DNA of 64,000 bases from Cylicocyclus nassatus (Eukaryota > Nematoda > Chromadorea > Rhabditida > Strongylidae): assembly GCA_958299035.1 (NCBI GenBank), contig CATQJL010000112.1, forward strand, positions 44,722,941 to 44,786,940, written 5' to 3'. The notes under the pieces were generated by a model. The model saw only the letters and a program-made list of their open reading frames with translations, searched no databases and had not been told where the DNA came from. Positions 36,137 through 48,100 of this stretch are shown here, piece after piece; positions within the stretch are counted from its first letter, which is position 1, and each line of letters begins with the position of its first letter. The position numbers and the translations under genes were made by a program.

Positions 36137-39100
36137 ATGCTTATTCTACTTCTACTAGCCGACACTTTCTTCCTTTCCTACTCATGCATATCCACCCGTA
36201 AGTTCATCACCTTTAAATCCTCCTTATTGCCACCTTCGATTTGAGGACTTTGTGGGAACTGCTTGAGTCAGTAACGCGAAGTTGCCATGTTTCAACCAAA
36301 CGACTAAAATAAAAATAGTATGTGTACATATGCCGTCCTCATTGCTCAGAAAGAATTGCACACCCGCCTGATTAGAGCATGGCCAAACTAGGGATTTGTG
36401 CTTATCGGTGGTCTCTAAATGTTGCGAGCATCCGTTCCACTTATGCACATTTGTACCTCCTTATTCGTGGGTAAAAAACACACATTTTTCTGCTATTTTT
36501 TCTGCCTCCTTAATCATGCTCCACTTGACTTGCGAGCTAATATGCGAGTATCTCAGTATGATACATGAAGTGACCTAAAATAATTTGCAAAAAATTGAGA
36601 AACATTAAAAAGCCTCAAGCCTTAAGTAATGGACTGCGAAAAAAAGCTTTAGAAATTGGTAAGATTTTGCGATGAGCATTGATTTTTTTCTTTGCATTTT
36701 GCGGAGTTACCCCTTTTTATGTAAACGTAGACTTGTTGATGCTCTTTTGTTTTCTAAACTGTTTCCTACATCTTATATTCGTCCAGCGCACAATCCACTA
36801 GTTCCTTACCTTCTCTTTAAAAACGTTTGATTTTTTCTCAAGCTCAAAATGTAGTTTGGTTGAATGGTTACGATAATTTTGTCTTCTGACCAATCAGGTG
36901 CTACCGTAGCGAACCGTATCAGTAGAATTCCAGCATCGTTTCACAAACACACCAGTTTGAGCATTGGGTATCAGAACATTTACAATAAAATCTGAAAGTC
37001 TGTGAAGTGTTTTTTTATAATTTCGCCTAACAAAAGGTGTTTTTGACGGCATGCTTAGAATGAAAGTAGATCATTATCTGTTTGATTGTCTCTTTCAAAA
37101 ACTAATGATTATTTTCTCATTCGTTAGTGCTTTGCATGTTTGTGGTTTTACCCTAATTTCACGCCAAGGCGAGGGGAAAATTTTTCCAAAATCGACCAGC
37201 CCAGACAAGCCAAAAGACTTCACAACCAAAAGATCCTTTACCGTGCTGTATATTGCTTAAAAGAATCGTACGGCATAAAAATCTCTATCCGAGATACAGT
37301 GAAGCGGCTGAGCGGCTCATTTGAAAAATCGAGAAAGGTGCGCCTTGTACGCGTGAAATTAGGGTACTTAGAGTGCAAAGCTACAAAGGAACAATGCAAC
37401 TTCTTCACAGCAAATAAGAATACATTTTCATTGCAAATAGGGCGCCCTTACAAGAGGTTTTTCATGTCTTCCTTTGTTCAAGTTGAATTTGTATTGTTTT
37501 GCACTGGAGACTATTTAAAGTCAAGCTATTGTTGTCAGGACTCGGCACAGGTGGGTCATAAGCAAGCTAAATATCGTTTTTGGGACAAAAGCAAAGGGGA
37601 TTCATTTTTGTGGGTCCAAAATTAATTTTTTTGGTCGACCTTTCTCTTAGTCGTGTCGGAGATATTTCGGATAAGGGCCAAAGGGGACTTCGTTTTGCAT
37701 TTTCGGATAGCCACCTCGTGCCGAGCCTTAATTATTGTGCGTCAGAATCTTAGGTATTTATTAAACCACGAAAAAAACCAAACACTCTTTCAACCATGTT
37801 TTTTAGTGCTTTTGACTCGAGTTTTAAATGGCTGAACTTCAAAACTCGTTCTGAAGAAGAGTAGTTTACCATTCGGATTCACTGAATCTGAGCTTCTCTG
37901 TTGTAAGCCTCCATTTCTGCTCACTTTCTACACCTTGTCAATCAATCTAGCAACGTTTATTCTGAATTTTTATCATATTAGGTTGTAAAGAAAGTTCTGC
38001 CAATTCTTCTCTTAAATACCAAAAATGAATGCGAATGCAAGGGGCTGATTTGAAAAGTGTTCCTAGTGTGCAATGACCCCAACTACCCAACACGCTATTC
38101 AGCTTGAAAAAATTGACCAGTAAGTAAAAATGCACAAAAAAGGAGAAAAATCCGTTGCGCTCAGGTATGCGAAAACGCCATTTTTCAGATTATGGACGCG
38201 CAGAACTTCCAGAAGCTTGATTTGAAAATCGTTTTATACCCCGTGTATTAGCTAGGTGAAGCAGTATCCGACTATTACTTGTTCCGGTATTTGGGTCTTT
38301 CTGCAAGCAATAAATAACTCATTGAATTCAGGGTTCAAAAAATCGAACTCTTCACATGTTTCGAAACGCAGCCAATGCGCTTTTTGGAAAAAAGCATCTA
38401 CGACATAACTGATCAGTAGTCTAAGGTTGTTAGTACATATGATCAAAGTATCGCTAATTGACAGCCACTCATGGTGAAGATATAAATAAAACAATTTAAC
38501 TTAGCGTCTTTTGGTAGAACTTTCTTTACAACCTGATATTTGGCTAAGCGTAGTGGAATTGGGTCCATTTACTGACATGGGAACAAAAAGTGCTTCAAAA
38601 ACAAGCGTTGCAAAAGAGCAAACGAATGCCAAAAAGGCTTGTGAAGGCAGTACCCTACTGATCTTAAAGACGTTGTTCGCTAACTTAATACTGTTCTACT
38701 TCAACCCAATCAGAGAAAAATTTAACATAATAGATCAGCTTGCAGTCGTTTCCCAAATAAGGTCTTTGTTCAAAGAGATTAAAATCTTTAGGAGAACTCG
38801 CAATTCCAAATGGACTAAACCTGTGAGACTCCTCGCTAAGCCTATGAAAATAAGCGAAGTCCACTTTAACCCTGAACCCTAATGAAAAACCCTTAAAAAA
38901 CCTAAGTTGTGTTTTTCGCGATATCCCTTCGCTTTTTGTCCTAAAAACGATATCCAACTTGCGTATAAGGCACCTGTGCCGTGACCTGTTTCGGACCATC
39001 AATGCCCAAGAGGATGCCGACAATGTATCTTACTTACCTTTCGAAGATTTTTGAAAGAGGTTATATCTTTTAGATGACAAATCCTTTCAACTCAAGGGCA

Positions 39101-42100
39101 TAACTTCTCTATTCTTGTATTTGACATATCCTGAGCTTTTCCTACTTGAAATTTTCATTTTAAAGTCTAGTTGTCTAGCGCAGTTTTCTATAGTGCGTTT
39201 AGACAGAAGTATTCTGAGAAGCAAGAAACAAAAATAGATTCGAAGGAATTAGACCTTTCGATTGTTTTCCGTCAGTTAGAGAAGAGATTTGTATTCTGTG
39301 ATTTCATGCTATAAATAACGCTATTAAAGTGTGCTTCTTTTGTTACTCTTGCAGAGAATCGTCCGAAATGCGATCGTATTCCATTTAAAGCTCAGAGTTC
39401 TCCGGCGAATACCATAGAAATCTCTTTAGTCAATCGGGCCCACATTCAAGCATCCTTGAATTGTAGATCCACTTCACTCCAAATCGAATCATCAAGCTCG
39501 CTTGTAAAAGACAATCTATGCTTAAGCTTCATTGTAATCGCTAGATGAAATGGTGCGCTTTCCCAGATCCATTTAATGTTTCCTTTATTGCTTTCTCTTT
39601 TCGAGAGCCCGGAACCGTCTTCGCTTAGTGAGTCTGTTTTTAGCCGTTCGTCTCGGCCCGTCCGGCCACTTTTTCGCTAAGCCGCCGATATAGCTATGAA
39701 AAGTGTGTGTAGTAGTGCGAAATATGGTCAGAATGCTGCGAAAAGCTTTTTATGGATTAGTTTTTTTGCTCACAGCCTCGCATCTCAGCATAGGCGACAG
39801 TGCATTAGCCGAATTGTGAGTGGCGAAAAACCATTTGAAGAAGAGCCAGTTTCATGATCGCCTACCCGCTAATGTGCCGCAGCGAAGCGTGCTATGAGAG
39901 GGCCGCATTTCTGGATGAGCAGGGAAGTGACCATTTCACGCCGTTCTCGAAACATGCACCCCTGAACAAGGAGCAGAATACGCAAATTTCGCTTCGCTTT
40001 GCATTTTTGATTGAAAAAATTGAAAGGGATAGCGCCGCAAATAAGATTTGGAAGCTCTGAATTTTTTTTTTTGAGACCTGACGGTTTTCATAGCTAGACT
40101 TGCATAGAATTTTTGGATGAGATATTAGCATATTCATGGCAATATGATCCACCGGTGGTCGTGTATGTCCTGCCATTTCTGACCTACGATCCACCGCTTT
40201 CTGAAATTTTTGATTTTGCTGGTTTATGGTGAAACTTCCTGGGCAAACTGAATGAACTCCTGCATGCATTTCTTGAAGTACATCCAAGAGGATCACCTCA
40301 CACCACAAGACTCTGGCCAGAAAATGCGCAGACTCAGTTTTGCAAAATATGCTTTGGTCCGAAATTATAGTCATGTAAAAAATGGCTCATTCGTAAATGT
40401 GTCAAACCTTTTTCATGGCAAGATCTCCGGGATGTATTCCAAGAAATTCTCCAGTCAACAGAAAGTCCCTCTATTTCTGTAATTTTCGAAACTATACATT
40501 TCAATTTCCTAGCACCTGAGCTGAATCTTTCAAGTTTTGTGTTGCCAGAAATAGTATTTTCGATCTTTTTTGACAATCGTATGAGAATTGACTACGCTTT
40601 CTTCAAATGGAATCTATCGCAAAACAAAGTAAATCTGCATATTCTGGAGTTGATTAGTGCTCGGACTATTTCACTTACAAAGTACTCGCACAGCACTTTT
40701 TGTATACTTTCTGTACGATGGAAATTTTTGGGTTTCTGCCCTATATGAAAAGAGTAAACCATTAGAGGCACTCACTGCCATCACTTGCACTATGCATGCA
40801 TTATGCCATCGGAACTGTAGCTGATTACGTGCAGTTATATTATAAGTTTCAACCTATATTGAACCTGGGGAATGTATGGCCAAAGTTCCACATAGAAAAG
40901 TAGAGAGATCACTGAACAAGAGCGCACGATAGCACGCATTTCTTTGGCCAGAGAAAAAAGAGTAAATGGAGAAAGTCAACTCATGGCTTCCCACATTGGA
41001 TCAAAACGGATATTTAGCATGTTTTACTCCGGAATTAATTATACTATAGGAGGATGCACAAGGATGCATTACAGATCACTCAAATTTGCCGATTGTCTCC
41101 TAGATGTATGTTTACTATACTAATAGTCAATTTTCTCCTTCATTCCTAGCTACATGCTTTGAACTTCTGCCATAAATGAAAGATTTTGACTTGCAATCGT
41201 AGAAACTTGATGGAAGCGCCAGATCGCCTCAAATATGCCTTGCTAAATGACTTTTGACCAGAATAATTTTCTTGGTTGCTGCAATTCTCTATTGCAAACG
41301 ACTTTAATGGACATTCGCTTCAATATCAATATTATGAAACGGCGAGGTAAAAATGGGAGACAGCGCATTTAACAATGTTGTAGAACTGACTTGAATATTT
41401 CCTTTCATCATCGAATACCTTGCAAGTTCTTCATGGATGATCTTTCTTACTGAATGTGAATGCCCTGAGTCATTGACACTGTAAACGATTTACATTTGTA
41501 TCTCGTGCAGCAAATTTGATAATGTTTTGAGATTGCACCTTGAAAAAATATGTTTTAAATCATCAAAACAGCTTGTTATCAAATCTTTGACTATCTTTTT
41601 GCAAGCAGACAGCCGACGCCAAAGAAATCCAACTGTAGTTGAATAAGTACTATCTGTTCTGAGCTTTCGTCTTTGACCGTTGAATCCTCGTTTGAGAGAG
41701 ATAGAGTAGAAAAATTTTTAACTCTCAAATTCCCACGACTGCTTGACTACTGGAATTCAGCGAGCTCCTGTTCAATCAGTCTCAACGAGCTTATCTTCGA
41801 TAATACGTAGGATAGCAGAAGAAAACTAAGGATCGCAACGATAATTTTTTTCAAAAATAATAGAAAATAGAATTGGACGCCATTTTTTATTGGAAATCTT
41901 TGTTAGTGCTCTGTGCTATGCCTCCTGTGCTTCACCTTGGGAATGCCATCCTTATTTCATAGCCTATTTTTTTGAAATGATCAATATACGACGAAAAAGA
42001 ATTACGTCTGCCAATAAGAATACTCTATAGATTGACATTGACTTCAGCAAAAGTGACAACGTAATATAGTGAGTCAAATAGTATAAACTACAGGCGATTC

Positions 42101-45100
42101 GATGGAGAAGGTTCCATTAGGATAGACTTCCTCAGGCTAGCTCTAAACATTTGACAATAGAAAGTAAATAATGGAATATATGGGATGGAAGAAGAAGAAA
42201 GAGTTTTCATTGATTTTTTAGTTAATGTCCCAAAACGAAAGCTGTAAGAATACTTTTTGCTCACGACCAGCAAATAAAACTTTATCCAAAAATATTCAAC
42301 ATCATCATTTTCAGCTTTATCGTCAAGCTGTGGCTGCAGTACCTGTCCGTGTTCTTCCCCTCCAGTACATCCACCTCCTCGTCCAATCAATCCGACCATC
42401 GTTCAACCCCTCCCTGTCAATCCTTCACAGTACATTTTCTCATCTCCAGTTCCTAGGGATCCATTTAATATGCCTATCAATGAGCCGCCAGTGAGTGACG
42501 CCTTTCGTCCCAAAGTTAGGCAGAAAAAGATTTTTGTTTCAGTTGCCGGAATCTCCGCCGTACTTCTTCTTTACTCCGCAAACAAAAATCGAAGATGGTC
42601 CTTCTTATTTAAACGAGCCGCCACCAAAATTCATTTCGAAAGGGGGAGAATATCCGCGAATACCTGCAACTGCTCGTACCTTCACCGGACCGGATTCGAC
42701 TTCTTCTGTTGAGAGAGTCAATGTCGGAAGCAGCTACGAAACCCCATACTCGGCTCCACCGTCAAGGATTCCACCCAAGAAAACTCACATCGAAGTTGTG
42801 GTCCCAATGACCACCAGCAACATCTACATTGAAGGAAAGGAGATAGCACCTAAGCCAATGACAACGACCGGTTATCAGACGACAACACCCCCGCCTCGGA
42901 CTCAAGTATACGTTTCTACTCCAGGATCTACTCGTAGACCTGCCCCTGTTTCCGGCCAAACGGTAGCCACGGAGCAGACGCAGACTTCGTTTGTAGCTGA
43001 GGGTTAGTCTTCATTAACTTGAAAAATTTATTTCAAGAATAACCTGACAAATGAGCAGAAAGTCTCCAGCTATACTCTCCCAGTTTTAATTTTCACGATG
43101 TTTTTGTAATCAGCTGGTAGCAGTCATTTTCTTTTTAAGAATGGATCAAAATTTCTCCCCTCGAAAATGGGTCGAAATTTTTTAAAGTTATTTGAGTTAT
43201 AAAGATCTCCATACGACTTGTTTATAACTGCGAATAATTAGATTGATTTTCATACTTTTTAGAGCTTAGATTGGCCTTGTAAAAAGTTTTTTTCTCAAGG
43301 TGTGGTTGCGGGGCTATGGGCCCAAAAAATGTTGGCAGACATCTCAAAAAAATTCCACTACACTAGCTCCGCGCACCTTCATTAGGAAAACTTTTTGTGG
43401 ACCCTCCCTTCCTCCCCCCCCCTCACCCTTCCGCCCGCCCCAATTGGAAATCCTGGCTACGCCAATGGGCTTTAGAGATTCCTTATGATGAAAGTAGAGT
43501 GGAAGGTTAGAAATAGAAAAATGAAGATACGAGAAAAAGATGTTCCAGGTTCTCTTCAAGTTCTCTTATTCTAGTATCTTCTGGTATTTGAGAAATCTCA
43601 AATTGCAAGTAATTTTATTGTGATTTCATTTGATACGCTTATCAGAATCAAGATTCTTTGACAGAGCTGACGAGTAGGAGCGCATTTGGAATAAATGTTT
43701 TGCCATTTACCTATCCAAGACGTCTATAATACTTGGTATAGTTGTGGAAACACACAATGATGCTAGAAAAACACAAGCTACAAACGACTTCCGTTCCGCT
43801 CGCAACCTGTCTACATAGCTTGCACATCTGTTTACACATATCTATTCCAGTTTCTTTTACTGGGCAACATCTTCTGTGTTTGTTTGCTTGGGATACAAAG
43901 TGGTTATATCTAACAAGATGTTCATGTAGGTAAAAGAAGGAGTGAGGGTCGCCTTCTTCAACAGACTTAATAGCAGCCTCCAGCGGAATCTAAGCTCCCC
44001 GATTAGTACATAGTTCAAAAAGAAGGCCCTGGTAGGCAGGATATCTGCGTTGGTCTGGTCCTAATGTGGCCTCTAAATGGAAAAAAATGGATCTGAAAAA
44101 TTGAAAATGCTGTCAAGCCAAGCCTGCCCTATCAAGCCCCGCCCACCCAAGTATTGATGCTGTGCTTTCGGGATAAGGCTTCCCAAATCAAGATTTTGAG
44201 GGGGTTTGCAGTTCGTAACATCAGGGCCACGGAAAGGCCCCAGAATGACAGAGACATGGAAGATGGAAATTTGGGTGAATGCTGCTTGGAAGTCCGGACA
44301 ATGGTGCATTTGATATGAAAATGATAGCAAAATTGCTCGCAAAGCAGATAGAGAGATATCAGCTGGGATAGAAGGGCTGGAAAGAAAAATTAAAAACAGC
44401 TTTTACGTTATCCCATGACCAAAATTAGCTCCTAGCATACGGCTGCTTTGCGAGAGTTCATTCATAATAAGGGAGCGCTAAAACTTTGGCTGAGAAAGTA
44501 GAAGTTTATTTATTTATTTATTTATTTCAATACACTCATGGTGTGCCTAAATGAGAAAAAGAAGAAATAGACAAAGCAACTATGAACAAAACGAGAATCC
44601 AACCAGTCTCAATCGCAGGAGTTAAAAAAAATAGAGAAATAGAAGAACAGGATGAAAGAACCCATTCCCCAGGCCTACCAAGACGTTCAATCACTTAAAA
44701 AAGTCAATCTGCGAACGACCTTTATAGACTGTATAGAATCCAAATCTTGCTCGCTCTAAAATTATTGTGGCCCACCCCGTCATTTGAGTGTCAGCGAGCC
44801 TGCGGGTAAAGCTAGCTGACTGGCCCCCAGTAAAGAGGGGGCCAGTCAGCTAGCTGTTCAATAGATCTTGCTCCCCTCTATTTTAGAGGGGAGCAAGATC
44901 TATTGAACATCTAGATAAACTTTTCAAGGAGAAGTGGCAGGGCATAGGGCTAGGTAGCTGTGATACAACGCCATCAGAAAACCCCTTGTTGATAAGACTG
45001 GTTGGTTCACGGTCAGCAAATATAAACATGGTCAAAACAACTACTACAGAGATGAATGGTACCATAGATGTACACTCATTCTAATAAGAGGCAAAAAAAT

Positions 45101-48100
45101 TGAGGATAAATGGCAGAAAAGATAAGCTTCATAGTCCGTAAACTCAGTTTGAAAAACGATATAAAATTTTGTAGTAACACAAAGCTCGAAATCACGCCAG
45201 AACTAGCACGACGACCTGAAAAAAAACAATATCGAGATAAACAGAACACTAAAACAAAAATGAAGAAAGACTAAGATAAAGCAACTTGCGAATATCGAGA
45301 TTACTTGTCCACCTTCATGACCTGAATCAAACTGGGTGAAAATCAACAAAGATAAGAATTACAATTAAGAACCTCAGAGATTTCCATCTTTTGAAGACCC
45401 TTTTTGAATACCCACCCATTTTTTGATGACAAAAGTTCAGTAGGTAATCGATTTAACCAACGGGCACATCGATAAAACAACGAATTAAAAAGACCGGAGT
45501 AGAATTTTTTGTTCAATCTGGGATAGTGGAGATTGAATCCTCCTAGCCTACAGCTTACTGGTCTAAAGACCCAGAAGCTGCTAGCTCTCAGATCAATTTC
45601 CTTCCTTAGTATCCGAAAACAAAAAACCAGATCAGATATGATTCTTCTGTTCAAAAGAGGCTTCAAACCCATCATCTTAAGACGTCTATCATATGCAGGA
45701 ATATCTTTTCTTGAAATAGTTTGGAGTTTACGAAAAAGAGTCATACGCGTGAAGATGCGTTGGACTTTTTCGAGCTTCAGTATTTCCTTTCTACAAGATG
45801 GGTTCCACACCTGAGAGCAATATTCCAGGTGTGGGATAACATATGCCTTATATAATTTAGTAAGTAAAAGCTGGTCAGATGAATGAATATTTCGAAAGAT
45901 TGCAAATAATGAGGCATAAGCTTTTTGCACTACATAATCAAAATGCTCTGTGAACTTCAATTTAGAATCGATCAATACACCCAGATCTCTGACCGATGAA
46001 GAGACAGTCAACAAAGTACCATTCTTCATACTCAGTCGGCTGATAATTACCAAGGTGTAGAAAGGAACACTTGCTAGCATTTAGAAAAAGACCATTGCAC
46101 GACGCCCATCTACTCAATCTATCGATAGAAGATTGAAGTGCTGTATGCATGACATGATGACTTTCCTCATTATAGCATACATACAGCTTGATGTCGTCCG
46201 CATAAATCTGAACACTCACTCCATTCACATTCAATAGGGCAGGTAATTCAATAGTGAAGATCAGTAGGGCAGTCATTCTCCAGAAACAGTAATGGGGAGA
46301 GTACCCCACCTTGGGGGACCCCACTAGTACATTTGTATCTCTTGTAGGGCAGTCATTCTCCAGAAACAGTAATGGGGAGAGTACCCCACCTTGGGGGACC
46401 CCACTAGTACATTTGTATCTCTTGGAGAATGACTGCCCTACTCTGACTGTCATATATCTGTTCTCAAGATAGGATTCGAACCATTTTAAAAGATTGCCAG
46501 TAATCCCATACTTTTGAAGTTTCGACAAAAGTATACAATGCGGAATCTTATCAAACGCTTTAGATAGATCGGCATAGATAATATCCACCGACATACCGGC
46601 ATTGAGGGCTTTTCTCCAGTCAAAAACACTCTTTACTAAGTTGGTCGTAGTAGACCTTCCGGGAACAAAACCATGCAGTTCATGAGGAATTACATAGAAT
46701 TTTTGCAGCACACAGAGCAACTTCTTTCTGATAATCTTTTCCATAACTTTGATGGGAGTGGGTGTTAGACTTATGGGTCGAAAATCACAGACAGTTGTAG
46801 CAGAAGTAGTTTTTGGGATTGCAGTCACCATGGCCTCCTTCCACAAACTAGGCATATCACCATAAGCAATGGATAAATTGAATAGATTTGAAAGAGGTTG
46901 CGAAAGAGTGTCCGCACAGTTTCGGTATACTATGGGAGGAATGCCATCGTAAGGTTCTGTGCAAGACATGTTAAGAGATTTCAAGATAGCTTTCACATCA
47001 GCAGGATTAAAATTAATCATACTAATTCGATTGTGGCTGCAGGAGCCGTACGTAAAACGATCATCAAAATCTTCTTTCTTTGAAAATACATCGGCGACAT
47101 ATCCACCTAAAGCTTCCGCTTTCTCTGCATCAGTCCCACAAATATTACCACTTGGACCACGAAGAATGGGAAGATTAGTCTTTGTTTGCAGTTTACGCCG
47201 TATATATCCAAACAAATTCCTTGGAGTTTTGCTAGACAATCGACGTTCATAATTCGACAGAAATTTCTTTAGATGAAAATCTAAATCAGAGCAAACCTTT
47301 TTGTAAAGGTAATCGGATAAAGGATTCTTGAGTGTTTCAAAGAGGTTACGTTTTTGGCTAATTAGCGCACAAATATGTTGCGGATATCGGAAACCGAGAA
47401 AGCTACGATTTTTCAAACGTCCAAATCTACCCAGACCTTCATAGACTTTGGCGCAAAAACTCCGATAAAGCTCCTCCATAGATGAACAATTTTCGAAAAT
47501 GAGCGCCCAGTTGACATTATAGAAGAATTCGTTGAGGTTGGAGTAATCAAAGTTGTAGAAGTCAGGAATAGGAAGCATAGGTTGGACTGAACAAGCCTCT
47601 TCAACGTGAAATCCGACGACGTTGTGGTCGGCAGAAGCTATAGGTGGATATATCTTAACATTACTTACATTCTGTGTGGTAGAAAAAATCAGATCAAGTA
47701 CACGATTTCCATATGTTGGCTTACGCACAAACTGTTGGAAACCACAGTCAACAAAAAATTTGAGAAGGTAATTAGAACTGTGATCAAGCGATTTGAGATT
47801 TTCCCAATCAATGTGCAGATTCAAATCACCAAGAATAATGACAGCACTGGAATGAGAAGATGTCAAATTGACTAAAAGTTCAAAAAGCTGCTCGTCATCG
47901 CACTGCGTTGAATTAGGTGGACGATATATATTGATAAACTTGAGTAGACTGAAGCCAGAGGAACAGAAAAGTTCGATCGATATTACGTCAATCTTTGAAA
48001 CTGTGAAGTGATCAACTCTTTTTATGCAAATATCACCTTTAATCAAACAGCACACACCTCCTCCCACTCGTTTCTTCCTGTCGGTACGATGTATCGTATA

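Larger units (their letters stand above)
36198..42314 (+). other. Intron 1 of the 36-54 kb gene (6.1 kb)
   Basis: Holds two MITEs (37151-37374 and 37978-38536), a G+C-rich patch at about 39600-39700 and a possible alternative signal-peptide exon at 39724-39815. The rest is AT-rich with no recognised genes. Frames at 38511-38882 (+), 38685-39023 (-) and 39892-40374 (-) show no known domain. Confidence 0.5.

Noticed and set aside
37140..37625. 161-codon plus frame
   Set aside because: It runs straight through the palindromic MITE at 37151-37374, so it is a chance frame.
42088..42399. 103-codon minus frame with GRGGGCTGGEE
   Set aside because: It is the antisense shadow of the Pro/Cys-rich exon at 42315-42490.
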